In this document: positions 33,997 through 46,978 of the stretch, in pieces
Position numbering within the stretch: the first letter of the stretch is position 1
Layout of the letters: each line of letters opens with the position of its first letter
Assembly (NCBI GenBank): GCA_016703535.1
Contig: JADJBV010000002.1
Span: 1,612,001 to 1,676,000 of the forward strand
Length of the DNA stretch: 64,000 bases
Source of the DNA: Deltaproteobacteria bacterium
GTDB taxonomy: Bacteria > Myxococcota > Kuafuiibacteriia > Kuafuiibacteriales > Kuafuiibacteriaceae
Reading direction: 5' to 3'
Program-made: the position numbers and the translations under genes
Notes under the pieces: generated by a model
The model's input: the letters and a program-made list of their open reading frames with translations, nothing else
Databases searched by the model: none
Told to the model about the DNA's origin: nothing

Positions 33997-36466
33997 GCTG
34001 GGCTTGGCCCTGATGGTTGCCTTCGCCTGCAGCGAAGAAGCGGGTCCGAGTGGCCCCACTTTGGTCCGTAAGATCACCAGCGAGGTCGAGCTGATCGACG
34101 GCGTGGGGGCCACCGGGCGGGTCGGCGACTACCTCCTGGAGAACGGTCGCGCTCGATTTTTGATCGAAGACGCGGCCTCTTCCACCGGCTGGGGCATCTA
34201 CGGCGGCGGCCTGATCGATCTGGCCGGCCCGGCGGCTGCACCCGCCGACGATCGCTTGCAGCAGCTGTTCGTGCACTGCGATCTGCGGGCCTTTCGACCG
34301 AGTTCGGTGGAGGTCGTCTCCGACGGGCGCAGTGGCGGGCCGGGGATCTTGCGTTTTGTCGGCGACGACGCCGGGATCCCAGTCCTCGACGCGATCATCG
34401 CCCGGGACCCGCTGCAGGTTCAGTTGACCGTCGACTACGTGTTGGAGCCCGACCGCGACAGCCTGGAGATCATCATCCGGGCCAAGGATCTGATGAAGAC
34501 CGTCAGCCGCGAGATCGCTTGCGGCCTGGTGATGATCCGGGGCGATCAGAGCGAGATCTTCGTCGAAGGTTTTGGGTCCGACGAAGATCAGGCCGGTGGC
34601 GCTCAGCCGTTTTTGGCGTCGGCCGCCCACGACTCGCCGACCAGCTGGGTGCTCTATCGGCAGGGGCCCCCGGTTCAGGTGATCTTGGCTCAGGCCGAGG
34701 TGGTGCCGATCGGGCCCCGGGGCGTGCCGTTTTTGGCCAACGCCACCATCGAAGAACGGTATCGAGTGGGCGTAGGGGCCCGGGGCGACGTGGAGAGCGC
34801 CCTGGAGATCGTGCGCCGGGATCAGGAGCAGCCTCTACCCGGGCGGCCGGTCACCCTCAACCTCACCAAAGCGGCCGAGCTGGACGTTCCTCTTTTGCAG
34901 GTGGTGATGACCGTCAGCTCCAGCGCCGCGCCCCGCCGAGTGTGGACCGCCGTCAAACCCGACGTCTCGGGCCAGGCCCTCTTTCAGCTACCGAATGGAA
35001 TATATTCAGTGGAGTTATCGCTGCAAGGCCGTTCGGTCGAACGGTTTGGGCTGGAGGTGCCGCCGGGCGAGGGCCCCTTGGTGGTGGACCACCGGCTCAG
35101 TGGCCTGGGGGTGGTGGAGGTCCGCTCCTTGGAGATCGATCGGCTCGGCGTAGAGTTGGGCCCGACCCCAGTGCGAGTTTTTGTGGCGCCGGGGCACGAT
35201 CGCCCCTTCCCCAGCGGCTTTCAGTTCCAGACCTACCTCGAGCCGACCGAACGCTTTTTTATGCCCGCCGGTGACTACACCTTGTGGGCCTCCCGGGGTC
35301 CGGCCCACCAGCTCTACGCCCAAAACCTGACCGTCACCGCCGATCGCACGACCCAGGTCGAGGCCCGGCTGGTGAAGGTGGTGGAGTTGGGGCCTTGGAT
35401 CAGCGCCGACTTCCACCTGCACTCCACCCGCAGCGTCGACAGCGCAGCCAGCAAGCGGCTGCGGGCCTTGGGTGGCATCGCCGAAGGTTTGGAGGTGATG
35501 GTCGCGACCGATCACGACGCGTTGACCGACTACGGCCCCACCCTGCGGGCCTTGGGTCTGCAAGACAAGTTGCAGTCGGTGGTCGGCACCGAGATGTCGA
35601 TGCTCTACGGCCACATGAACGGTTGGCCGCTGCGTTTGACCCAGGAGCGGGAGTCCTACTGGAGCCCGTCTTGGGCGGTGTACCAGGCCGATCGCTTCAT
35701 CCGGATGCTCGATCCCCACGAGGTGGCTGAGGCCTTGCGGGGCGCTGGCGCTCAGATCGTCCAGATCAACCACCCCCGGGACGGGCAGGGGGTCTTCGGA
35801 TATTTGGGGCTCGATCCGCTCACCGCCGCGACCGACAAACCTTGGCCCGACGTACAAACCGTCGAGCTACTGAATGGAAAGCGGGTCGGCGACTACCCGC
35901 GGGTGCAGGAGGACTTCTTCAACCTGACCGCCCACGGCAAGAAGATCACCGCGGTGGGCGTGTCGGACAGCCACAGCCCCTTGTCGGGGCCCGGCTACGC
36001 CCGCACCTTGATCAAGGGCCCCGGCGGACCGGTGGGGACCTTGGATCTTTCGGCGGTTTGGCAGAGCGTCCGGGAAGGCCGGGTGACCGCGATGCTCGGG
36101 CCCTTCGCGTGGTTGACCGCCCAAAAGGGTGGGGTTCGGGCCGAACAGGGCGAGACCTTGGCGGCCAGCGGACCACTTCAGCTCGAGGTGAAGATCGCGG
36201 CCGCGTCCCACATCAGCGTCGAGGCGTTTACGGTCTTCGAAAACGGGCGACCGCTGGTCACGCGGACGGTCACGCCCGCCGACGCCGACCCCGGTGATCC
36301 GGCGATCCGCTTTTTGGGCACCGTCACCGCGACCCCCACCGCCGACGCCCACTACGAACTGGAGGTCCGAGGAGGGAACAACACACCCTTCGCGGACAGC
36401 AGCTTGAGCTTCACCAACCCGGTCTACGTCGACACCGACGGCAACGGCTTCGTGCCCGGGGGCTGA
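33971..36466 (+). CDS. PHP-domain lipoprotein, CehA/McbA-like hydrolase
   Basis: This 831-residue exported protein starts with GTG at 33971, which has a perfect GGAGGA seven bases upstream within moaC. A signal sequence ends at VAFAC (lipidation site Cys20). Residues about 35-320 form a beta-rich domain, and 320-475 include carboxypeptidase-regulatory-like strands. The PHP domain follows, with metal ligands in ADFHLHS, ATDHDALTD, GTEMSMLYGHMNGW, QINHPRDG and VSDSHS. Related PHP proteins hydrolyse phosphoesters or carbamates; the substrate here is unknown. The overlap with moaC suggests co-translation. Confidence 0.88.
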   Translation: MARTSAKIELGLALMVAFACSEEAGPSGPTLVRKITSEVELIDGVGATGRVGDYLLENGRARFLIEDAASSTGWGIYGGGLIDLAGPAAAPADDRLQQLFVHCDLRAFRPSSVEVVSDGRSGGPGILRFVGDDAGIPVLDAIIARDPLQVQLTVDYVLEPDRDSLEIIIRAKDLMKTVSREIACGLVMIRGDQSEIFVEGFGSDEDQAGGAQPFLASAAHDSPTSWVLYRQGPPVQVILAQAEVVPIGPRGVPFLANATIEERYRVGVGARGDVESALEIVRRDQEQPLPGRPVTLNLTKAAELDVPLLQVVMTVSSSAAPRRVWTAVKPDVSGQALFQLPNGIYSVELSLQGRSVERFGLEVPPGEGPLVVDHRLSGLGVVEVRSLEIDRLGVELGPTPVRVFVAPGHDRPFPSGFQFQTYLEPTERFFMPAGDYTLWASRGPAHQLYAQNLTVTADRTTQVEARLVKVVELGPWISADFHLHSTRSVDSAASKRLRALGGIAEGLEVMVATDHDALTDYGPTLRALGLQDKLQSVVGTEMSMLYGHMNGWPLRLTQERESYWSPSWAVYQADRFIRMLDPHEVAEALRGAGAQIVQINHPRDGQGVFGYLGLDPLTAATDKPWPDVQTVELLNGKRVGDYPRVQEDFFNLTAHGKKITAVGVSDSHSPLSGPGYARTLIKGPGGPVGTLDLSAVWQSVREGRVTAMLGPFAWLTAQKGGVRAEQGETLAASGPLQLEVKIAAASHISVEAFTVFENGRPLVTRTVTPADADPGDPAIRFLGTVTATPTADAHYELEVRGGNNTPFADSSLSFTNPVYVDTDGNGFVPGG

Positions 36467-36545
36467 GGGGCTCAGGGCCGGTTCCGGAGTTTAGCGGGCC
36501 ATCTGGGCCGAGGATCCAACCCGCCTGGTATCGGGGCCGATCGGC

Positions 36546-37796
36546 TCAGCCGTGGCCGGCGCTTTGGCGAGGACGGAAGCGAGACTGGCGGTGCCGGTTG
36601 GGCGGTGGCGGTCGGGACGCCGGCTGAGGTTTGGCCTCGGCCGGGCGGTTGTTGCTGGACCGGAAGGGGTGGTCTTCGATCACCGGCACCTTCTGGCGAG
36701 TCACCCGCTCGATGTCCCGCAGGTAGGCCCGCTCCTCGTGATCACAGAAGCTGATCGCGAAGCCACCTTTGCCGGCCCGGGCGGTGCGGCCGATGCGGTG
36801 CACGTAGCTCTCGGGCACGTTGGGCAAGTCGAAGTTGATCACGTGGGTGATGCCAGGGACGTCGATGCCACGAGCCGCGATGTCGGTGGCCACCAGAACC
36901 CGCACTTTGCCGGCCTTGAAGCCCGCCAAAGCCCGCTCCCGGGCGGACTGGCTCTTGTTGCCGTGGATGGCCTCGGCCTCGATGCCCTTCTTCTTGAGCT
37001 GTTCCGCAACCCGGTTGGCGCCGTGTTTGGTGCGGGTGAAGACCAAAGATCGTTCGATCGCCTGGTCTTTCAACAGCTCGGTCAACAAGGCGGTCTTGTT
37101 GCCCTTGTCCACGAACAGGACCCGCTGCTCGATGCGCTCGACGGTGGTCGCCGGCGGCGTGACCTCGACCTTGACCGGGTTGGTCAAGATGCTGTCGGCC
37201 AACTTGCTGATCTCGGGCGGCATGGTCGCCGAAAAGAAGAGGGTCTGACGTTTTTTGGGGATCGCCGCGATCACCCGCTTCACGTCGTGGATGAAGCCCA
37301 TGTCGAGCATCCGGTCGGCCTCATCGAGGACGAAGATCTCCAGGGCCTGCAGGCTGATGTGCCGCTGCTGCATCAGATCGAGCAGACGGCCCGGGGTGGC
37401 GATCAACACGTCGACGCCGCGCCGCAAGGCATCCACTTGAGGTTGTTGGCCGACGCCGCCGTAGATCACGGCGTGACGGACCTTGAGGAAGGTGCCGTAG
37501 TCCTTGAAGCTCTGGCCGATCTGAGCGGCGAGCTCCCGGGTGGGCGTCAGGATCAAGGCCCGAGGCGCGTTCTTGAGCGCCGGTTGGCCCTTGCTGCTGA
37601 GGTGTTGGATCATCGGCAACGCGAAGGCGGCGGTTTTGCCGGTGCCGGTTTGGGCGATGCCCAAGAGGTCGCGGCCTTCGAGGAGGTGCGGGATCGCCTG
37701 AGCCTGGATGGGCGTCGGCGTCTCGTAGCCCTTCTTTTGGACGGCACGCTGGATCGGTTCGAGAAGTGAAAGCTCGGTAAAAGAACGAACGGACAT
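36546..37796 (-). CDS. rhlE: DEAD-box RNA helicase, RhlE type
   Basis: This 416-residue ATP-dependent RNA helicase works in ribosome assembly or RNA decay. All motifs are visible: the Q motif with PTPIQAQAIP, AQTGTGKTAA (Walker A), PTRELAAQ, TPGRLLDLM, VLDEADRMLDMGF (DEAD), SATMP, ATDIAARGIDV and HRIGRTARAG. The C-terminus is a short Pro/Arg/Gln-rich basic tail, as in RhlE. ATG 37796 was chosen because the family begins with SFTELSL right after it. Confidence 0.95.
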   Translation of the reverse strand: MSVRSFTELSLLEPIQRAVQKKGYETPTPIQAQAIPHLLEGRDLLGIAQTGTGKTAAFALPMIQHLSSKGQPALKNAPRALILTPTRELAAQIGQSFKDYGTFLKVRHAVIYGGVGQQPQVDALRRGVDVLIATPGRLLDLMQQRHISLQALEIFVLDEADRMLDMGFIHDVKRVIAAIPKKRQTLFFSATMPPEISKLADSILTNPVKVEVTPPATTVERIEQRVLFVDKGNKTALLTELLKDQAIERSLVFTRTKHGANRVAEQLKKKGIEAEAIHGNKSQSARERALAGFKAGKVRVLVATDIAARGIDVPGITHVINFDLPNVPESYVHRIGRTARAGKGGFAISFCDHEERAYLRDIERVTRQKVPVIEDHPFRSSNNRPAEAKPQPASRPPPPNRHRQSRFRPRQSAGHG

Positions 37797-37911
37797 GAGA
37801 CCTACGCTCGACGGTGCCCGCATCAAGGAAGGGACGCCGGAGCTGAATGAGGGTGAAACAGACCGGCCGAAGGTGAGGCGGGGGGCGTCAACCTGTCAAC
37901 CTACACTTGGC

Positions 37912-39330
37912 TCAGGGTTCTACGGCAGAACAGGCGTGGGGCGGCACCTGCAGCTCCAGGATCACCGGCTCCACCGGGGCCTCGAAGTCGGCCAAGGTCA
38001 CGGCCAACACCGATCCATCGCCAAAAGCCGTCATGATCCCGGCCGCGTAGTCGGTGAGTTCCTGGAGCGGGCAGGTCCCCAGGGCCGGATAATATTGGCC
38101 ATAACGGTACTCCAGGAAGTTGATCTCGGTCCCGGTGGAGAAGATCAGGCCGTCGCCGACCGGGGCCAAACTTCGGGTGTAGACCGTGTCCCGCACCCCA
38201 CCCAGGGGCACCCACTCTCCGTCCTCGAAGAGGTTGAGTTCGCCGTCATCCCGACCCACCACCGGCCCCAAACGCGGCAGGTACCGGATCGAGGCGGCGC
38301 CGGCGTTGCTGCCGGGCAGGCGGTCCCGGCGGACCGTGCCGCGATCATAACGGACCGTTTGGTTGTTCACGTCGCCCGCCCCCAGGCCGATCGCTTGTCC
38401 CGGCCCGATCCAAGCGACCGAGGGGATGAAGAGCTGATCGAAGTAGAGCCCGGCGAGCACCTCCCAGCGCTCGCCATCGAAGCGCCCAAACCGTCGCGAG
38501 GCCCGGCCGGCGGAGGAGGTGTTGACGAAGAGCTCGAAGGGCGCGCCGCCTCGGGCGCCGTCCATGGAGGCGTAGTCGGGCTCTCCGAAGAGATCTTTGG
38601 CGGTGGCCACGGGCGTGTATGGCCCATCGAGGGGGCCGCGGCTCAACGTGGACTGGCGATCGAAGAGCCACAGGTCTCCCTCGTCCGAATAGAAGGCCGC
38701 GACCTTGAGGGGGGCGCCCAAGTCGATGATCTCGTAGGCGCCGCTCCGCTCCACGATGATCCCGACGCTCCGGTCTTCGCCGTCGCGGCTTCGGGCGCCG
38801 ATCATGATCCGCCGATCGTCGAGGCGCACCGAAAAGGTCGGTCGACCTCGAGGCTCTTGGATGACCACCGGGCGCGGGACGAAGCGGCCTTGCCCCGCCA
38901 GGCAGCGGTTGTCGTTGGAGACCGTGAGCCGCTGCCAGACCTCGAGGCGGGCTTGGTCGTCGGCCGCCGCCCAAGGGGCCGCTTCCGATCCGCTGAAGCG
39001 GCTCCGCCAACGCCCCGCCGGATCGGGGAGCAGATCCGGCCCGGCCGGCTCTTCCCGCAGTGATTGTCGTCCCTCGATCAAGCCCAGGTGCTCGACGGAA
39101 CACCGCCAGGCCATGAGCTCAAGCTCACCGTCACCGTCGCCATCGAAGCCGAAGCTGGAGGCCGGCCAAGTGGCGGCCCAGATCTCGGCGCCGTCCGCGG
39201 TTTGTCGGGCGATGGTCACCGCTTGAGTGCCGACCGGCACCTCGAACGCCGGCACCGCCACGGTCCGCTGACAGGCCACCCCACCGCTGATCCCGAGGGC
39301 CAGCCGAAGGAGGACCAGTCGCGCACCCAC
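37912..39330 (-). CDS. Putative lipoprotein with beta-propeller-like repeats
   Basis: The 472-residue product begins with a signal sequence ending SGGVAC. The body is rich in beta strands with Gly, Asp and aromatic residues at regular spacing, including FGFDGDGDGELEL, a calcium-type loop, which suggests a beta-propeller or similar surface fold. No catalytic motif is recognised. A GTG at 39330 with GGGGAG directly upstream is the likely start, though the spacing is short. It is divergent from the FG-GAP lipoprotein (48-base gap), and the two could form a functional pair. Confidence 0.75.
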   Translation of the reverse strand: MGARLVLLRLALGISGGVACQRTVAVPAFEVPVGTQAVTIARQTADGAEIWAATWPASSFGFDGDGDGELELMAWRCSVEHLGLIEGRQSLREEPAGPDLLPDPAGRWRSRFSGSEAAPWAAADDQARLEVWQRLTVSNDNRCLAGQGRFVPRPVVIQEPRGRPTFSVRLDDRRIMIGARSRDGEDRSVGIIVERSGAYEIIDLGAPLKVAAFYSDEGDLWLFDRQSTLSRGPLDGPYTPVATAKDLFGEPDYASMDGARGGAPFELFVNTSSAGRASRRFGRFDGERWEVLAGLYFDQLFIPSVAWIGPGQAIGLGAGDVNNQTVRYDRGTVRRDRLPGSNAGAASIRYLPRLGPVVGRDDGELNLFEDGEWVPLGGVRDTVYTRSLAPVGDGLIFSTGTEINFLEYRYGQYYPALGTCPLQELTDYAAGIMTAFGDGSVLAVTLADFEAPVEPVILELQVPPHACSAVEP

Positions 39331-39378
39331 CTCCCCATTCTACTGCGGGTTCGACAAAGGTGCGCGGCCCGGACCAAA

Positions 39379-40995
39379 ATGCCGACGGTGAAACGACCTT
39401 GGGCCTATTGTTGGTTGCTCAGCGCCTGCGCCGAGGTGCTCCCCCCCGATCTGGGCGGCCAGCCCTTTTGGGCCCCGATCGATCGGAGCGCTGGGCCAGA
39501 CCTGGGTCACTCCCCTCAACTTGGCACCGGGCCGGCCGCCGGCTGGATTCGGATGGTCGATCGCACCGAAGCCGCCGGGCTGGCCCCGGTGGTGGGGCAC
39601 GGCAACACCCACGGGGTCGGCGTCGCCTTGGTCGATCTCAACCACGACGGATATCCGGACCTCTTCGTGGCCAACGGGCGTCGGGTCGACACCACCCGCT
39701 TTCGAGCCTCGGCCTATTATCTCAACCGCGGCGACGGGACCTTCGAGGACTTCACCGGGCCCGGCGGGATCAGCGCGCTCGGGGAGCTCGATTTATATTC
39801 AGTAGCGGCCGGTGACTACGATCGGGACGGAGATCTCGATCTGTACTTGGGCGCTCAACCCACCGATCGCCTGTTGCGCAATGAAGGTGGACGCTTCGAA
39901 GACGTGACCACCTTGGCTTTGGCCGGCGGTCCCGCCTCCAACCCGGCCTTGGTCAGCGACGGCAAGAGCAAGATCGTCTCCTTCGGCGACTACGACGGGG
40001 ATGGTTGGTTGGACCTGGTGTCGGCCTCCAAAACTTTGCCCGAGCCCTACGCCTACCTCTTGCGCAACCAAGGTGACGGCACCTTCGAGGACGTCAGCGT
40101 CGCCACCGGCGTCTTCGCCCACGCCGCCGGCAACCCTTGTGCGGTCCTCTTCTCCGACTACGACAACGACGGGGATCAAGACCTCTGGATCTGGAACGAT
40201 CGAGGCTCAAAGGTGTTGCTCAAGAACCAACAAGCTCGGTGGGTGGACGTCACCACCAGCGCCGGCTTGGATCGGGTCTCCATCACCCACCCGATGGGCA
40301 TCGACTCGGCCGATCTCGATCACGACGGCGACCTCGACACCTACGTCATTAACATCGGCAACAACCCGCTGCTCCGAAACAACGGGGACGGCACCTTCGT
40401 GGATCTCACCGAGTCCGCCGGCACCGGCGGCGAAACCGGCTGGGGGGTGGCCTTCGAAGATCTGGACCTGGACGGTTGGGCCGATCTCTTCGTGGCCCAA
40501 GAAGATCACCTCCCTCACCTGGTCTTTCACAACTTGGGCTCTACCGACGGGCCCCGCTTCGATCGGATCGAGGTCGATCACCCAGACGTGCTCGACGACA
40601 ACGCGGCCCACAACGTGGCCGCCGCCTTCGCCGACTACGATCGGGATGGCCTGACCGACGTGGTGGTTGCCACCACCGACGGCTCTCGGATCGGGCTCTT
40701 TCGCAACGAGACCGATCGGGGCGGGCACCACTTTTTGGAGGTGGTGATCCCGCGAGGGCCCGGCGGCGATCGCGGCGGGATCAGCGCCCGGATCGGGGTG
40801 CGCACCGGCGAGTTGCTTCAGTTCCGCGACCTGACCAGCGGCTCATCCCGGGGCTCTCAGAACGAAGTTTCGGTGCGGTTTGGCCTCGGCTTGTGGGATG
40901 GCGCCGATCAAGTGATCGCCCAGTGGCCCGACGGCACGACCTGGTCGGTGCGGAACGTGGCTGGGGATCAACGCTTGGAGCTCAGCCCGCCTTGA
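39379..40995 (+). CDS. FG-GAP repeat lipoprotein with ASPIC/UnbV C-terminus (CRTAC1-like)
   Basis: The 538-residue exported protein has a signal sequence ending in a good lipobox, LSAC. Seven calcium-binding loops of the D-x-D-x-D-G-x-x-D type are seen: DLNHDGYPD, DYDRDGDLD, DYDGDGWLD, DYDNDGDQD, DLDHDGDLD, DLDLDGWAD and DYDRDGLTD. Each sits in an FG-GAP blade, so a seven-bladed beta-propeller is expected. The C-terminal 90 residues (GGISARIGVRTG, RGSQNEVSVRFGLG) match ASPIC/UnbV. Such proteins act in surface binding or adhesion; the ligand is unknown. Confidence 0.92.
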   Translation: MPTVKRPWAYCWLLSACAEVLPPDLGGQPFWAPIDRSAGPDLGHSPQLGTGPAAGWIRMVDRTEAAGLAPVVGHGNTHGVGVALVDLNHDGYPDLFVANGRRVDTTRFRASAYYLNRGDGTFEDFTGPGGISALGELDLYSVAAGDYDRDGDLDLYLGAQPTDRLLRNEGGRFEDVTTLALAGGPASNPALVSDGKSKIVSFGDYDGDGWLDLVSASKTLPEPYAYLLRNQGDGTFEDVSVATGVFAHAAGNPCAVLFSDYDNDGDQDLWIWNDRGSKVLLKNQQARWVDVTTSAGLDRVSITHPMGIDSADLDHDGDLDTYVINIGNNPLLRNNGDGTFVDLTESAGTGGETGWGVAFEDLDLDGWADLFVAQEDHLPHLVFHNLGSTDGPRFDRIEVDHPDVLDDNAAHNVAAAFADYDRDGLTDVVVATTDGSRIGLFRNETDRGGHHFLEVVIPRGPGGDRGGISARIGVRTGELLQFRDLTSGSSRGSQNEVSVRFGLGLWDGADQVIAQWPDGTTWSVRNVAGDQRLELSPP

Positions 40996-40998
40996 GCC

Positions 40999-42990
40999 TC
41001 AAGACCGATCGATCGCCCGCTCCAGCCGCAACAACTTGGCCTTTTCGATCCGGCGGCGCACCGACAACACCAACACCAACACCAACGCCGGGACGGACAG
41101 GCCCAACACCGCCAGGATCGCCACGTTTTCTCGAAGGGCCAGGCGGCGATCCAGCAAGACCAGCTCGGTGTCGAAGGGGTTGAGGGAACGGGCGCGATCG
41201 AGGAGGGTCCGGGCCTTGCCTTGATCTCCCGCCTCCATGGCTTGGGCCGCGCGCAAGGAGAGGAGCCGGGCTTCCAACAGCCGCGCGTCTTGGTCTCCTT
41301 GATCGGGGTCCAGTTCGGCCAAGGCCGTGGTGGCCCGCTCCAGATCTCCCAACTCCAAAAATCCACGGGCCAAGGCCAGGTGCGCGTCCCTCAGCAGCCG
41401 CTGGGCCGCCTCGGTGTGGTGTACGCCGAGGCCGGTGCGGATGGTCAACACCGCCGCCTCGTAGTCGCCGCTGGAATACAGGCGGCGAGCCCGGCTCATG
41501 TAAAGGTCGGCGATCGGCACCGAATAACTGCCGTACAACGCTGGATCTTGGCTGAACACTTGATCGAGCTGCGCGAAGGCTTCGGTGTAGCTGCCCTCCC
41601 GCCCCAACTCCAAGGCCCGATCGATCTGAGCCACCATCTTGGCGCGCCGCGCGGTCCGCAGCCGATCGAACAAGCGGCCGAGCAGGTTGCCCAGCGCCTC
41701 TTTGGGTTCGGGCCCCACCCCAAAACGGAGCGCCGCTTTTTGCACCGCCTCCGGATGATCTTGGCCGAGGCGGGCCAAGGTCTCGAGCACCGCCCGGTCG
41801 TCGGGCCCACCCAAGTTGTCCACCAAGGGATCGATCGCCGCCGCCCCCAAGGCCAACAACGCCGACATCGCGGCCTCTCGTTGTTCTTGATCTCGGCTCC
41901 TCAGGAGCTCGGCCAAGTTTGGCACCACCCCGGGCCCACCAAGTTGACCGAGGACGTTGATCACCAAAAGCCGGGCCTCCCGATCTTGGATGCTGAGCTG
42001 GGAGCGCACCGTGCCCCGGCCCAAAGAGTGGAGCAGCCGCTCGGCCCGGGCCTGTCGCTCTGGGGACCCAGGGGTGTGGGCCGCCTCCAACAACGCGGGC
42101 ACGGCCGGATCACCCATCCTCAAGACCGCGTCCCGCACCGCGTCTTCGATCGCGTCTTGGGCCCGCACCGTCAAAAGGGCGGAGGGCTCCCGGGCCCAAC
42201 TCGGCAGGACCCGGAGCCGGGGCTCTTCGGGCTCCGAGGCCGCGACCATCCGCTGGGCCAACTCGATCACCGCTCGACCCCAAGCGGCTCGATCCAGTCG
42301 ATCTGGGAGGGCCAACAAAAGTGGCGCGTGCCGGGTCGAGCCGACGCTGCCCAAGGCCCGGATCGCCAAGAGCAGGCGCAGCGCCTCGGAGGGACCTTGG
42401 CTCAAGGGCAGGGCGCTCAAGGCCAAGCCCAACTCGTCGGCCACCTTGGCGATCGCCTCGGGATCGTCCCCTTCGGCCTTCTCGAAGCTGCGGAGCGCGG
42501 CCCGTTGATCACTTTCGGCGGCGCTGCCCAACAGCCGCAGGGCGGTCTCCAGATCCGGCGGAGTCACTCGATAACTCAAGATCCGCACTCGGTAGGCGAT
42601 CTCGTCGGCGGGCGGCGAGCTCCGACGGGCCGGCAGCTCCCGTTGGATCTTGAGATAGGTCGTGTCTTCGGCAGGCAGCGGCGCTTCGTTGACCAGCTCC
42701 TTGAACGTCCAGCCCGGGATCGCTTCGGTGCCACCGGCCGAAACCAAGGCCACCTCCAACTCGAGATCGTGGACCTCGGCCTCGAGCCGGTTCTCCACCT
42801 TGAGCTCGATCCGCACCTGCTCCCAGCGGGGCGCCACGATCCCACCTTCGGCCGGGCCGTCGACCGCGCCGGAGCTGGCCAAGATCTGCACGAAAGGTCG
42901 ATCGGAGCCGTCGGCGCCGAACAAGGCCAAGAGGAGCGCCGGGCCGAGCACTTCTCGCGAGTATAACGCCCACCGGATCGGCGTAGCCAA
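40999..42990 (-). CDS. HEAT- and TPR-repeat membrane protein
   Basis: The product has about 663 residues if translation starts at the TTG at 42990, which gives an N-terminal signal-like segment (VLGPALLLALFGAD); GTG 42951 is an alternative. An N-terminal beta domain (about 30-130) is followed by HEAT-like helix pairs with ALRRLL-type repeats and AVPALLEAAH and VVPNLAELL, then TPR-like helices (LYMSRARRLYSSGDYEAAVL). Near the C-terminus AILAVLGLSVPALVLVLVLS is a membrane segment followed by a basic tail. A large periplasmic scaffold is the likely role. Its start lies only 12 bases from the divergent thymidylate kinase gene. Confidence 0.75.
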   Translation of the reverse strand: MATPIRWALYSREVLGPALLLALFGADGSDRPFVQILASSGAVDGPAEGGIVAPRWEQVRIELKVENRLEAEVHDLELEVALVSAGGTEAIPGWTFKELVNEAPLPAEDTTYLKIQRELPARRSSPPADEIAYRVRILSYRVTPPDLETALRLLGSAAESDQRAALRSFEKAEGDDPEAIAKVADELGLALSALPLSQGPSEALRLLLAIRALGSVGSTRHAPLLLALPDRLDRAAWGRAVIELAQRMVAASEPEEPRLRVLPSWAREPSALLTVRAQDAIEDAVRDAVLRMGDPAVPALLEAAHTPGSPERQARAERLLHSLGRGTVRSQLSIQDREARLLVINVLGQLGGPGVVPNLAELLRSRDQEQREAAMSALLALGAAAIDPLVDNLGGPDDRAVLETLARLGQDHPEAVQKAALRFGVGPEPKEALGNLLGRLFDRLRTARRAKMVAQIDRALELGREGSYTEAFAQLDQVFSQDPALYGSYSVPIADLYMSRARRLYSSGDYEAAVLTIRTGLGVHHTEAAQRLLRDAHLALARGFLELGDLERATTALAELDPDQGDQDARLLEARLLSLRAAQAMEAGDQGKARTLLDRARSLNPFDTELVLLDRRLALRENVAILAVLGLSVPALVLVLVLSVRRRIEKAKLLRLERAIDRS

Positions 42991-43002
42991 ACGAGGGACG
43001 CC

Positions 43003-43629
43003 ATGCTCAGTTCCCAGGCCATGCGCCGCGGGTTCCTTTTGGTGCTCGAAGGGGTCGACGGCAGCGGCAAGTCCACCTTGGCCAAGGCCCTGGCCCAGGT
43101 GCTCGCCGCCCGGGGCCACGAGGTCGTGAACACCCGGGAGCCGACCGACGGGCCCTACGGCCGCCAAATCCGCGCCTTGGCCGCCCAGGGGCGAAACACC
43201 GTCAGCCCCGAGGAGGAGTTTCAGCTCTTTCATCAGGATCGGCAGGGCCACGTGCGGACCTTGGTCCGGCCGGCCCTGGAGCGGGGGGCGGTGGTCATCC
43301 AGGATCGGAGCTACTTCTCGACCGTGGCCTACCAGGGGGAGCGGGGCTTGGACCGGGCTCGGCTCCTCACCTTGTCCGAGGCGATCGCGCCCCGGCCCGA
43401 CCTCCTCTTGGTGGTGGACGTCCCGGCCGACCTGGCGGTGACCCGGATCCGGGAGACCCGGGGATCGGGCCCGGACGACTTCGAAGGTCAGCAGGCTTTG
43501 GCCCGGATCCGCGAGGTTTTTTTGGGGTTCCCGGGGGTGGTGGTGGTCGACGGGCGGGCCCCCCCCGACCAAGTCCTGGCCCAGGCCTTGGCCGCCGTCG
43601 ACGCCCGGCTCCCCGCCTCCCATACTTAG
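43003..43629 (+). CDS. tmk: Thymidylate kinase
   Basis: This 208-residue dTMP kinase phosphorylates dTMP to dTDP for DNA synthesis. The P-loop EGVDGSGKST, the NTREP motif, and DRSYFSTVAYQG (the DRY-type motif) are in the expected order, and the lid region RIRETRGSGPDDFEG follows. ATG 43003 has GAGGGA six bases upstream; ATG 43021 is a possible second start. Length is normal for the family. Confidence 0.93.
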   Translation: MLSSQAMRRGFLLVLEGVDGSGKSTLAKALAQVLAARGHEVVNTREPTDGPYGRQIRALAAQGRNTVSPEEEFQLFHQDRQGHVRTLVRPALERGAVVIQDRSYFSTVAYQGERGLDRARLLTLSEAIAPRPDLLLVVDVPADLAVTRIRETRGSGPDDFEGQQALARIREVFLGFPGVVVVDGRAPPDQVLAQALAAVDARLPASHT

Positions 43630-43701
43630 AGTGGTCGGAGAACCTCCTACCCGACCTCAAATCGGCTGGACCTCGGCCCCGGCCCGCTGGATACTCCGCC
43701 G

Positions 43702-46773
<3,072 letters not shown>

Positions 46774-46978
46774 TCCGGAAGCTTCGGCCCGATTCTCCAA
46801 ACCTCGGATCTGCAGCGATCGAGCGTCCCGAGCGCCGGGGCTGATGCCCTCTTCACTCGGATCACGGTGCTGGTGGTGTTGATCCGAGCGCCCTCCCCAA
46901 CTCCTATCGGTCAGCCCTCACCTTCGGCTTGGGGGTGTACGCAGCGGTGGCGCAAGTTGTCTCGCCCCGTCGTCCAGT

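Noticed and set aside
36536..36545. Palindrome GCCGATCGGC just before the RhlE gene end as a terminator
   Set aside because: It has no loop and no T-run, and such GATCG-centred palindromes are common in this sequence.
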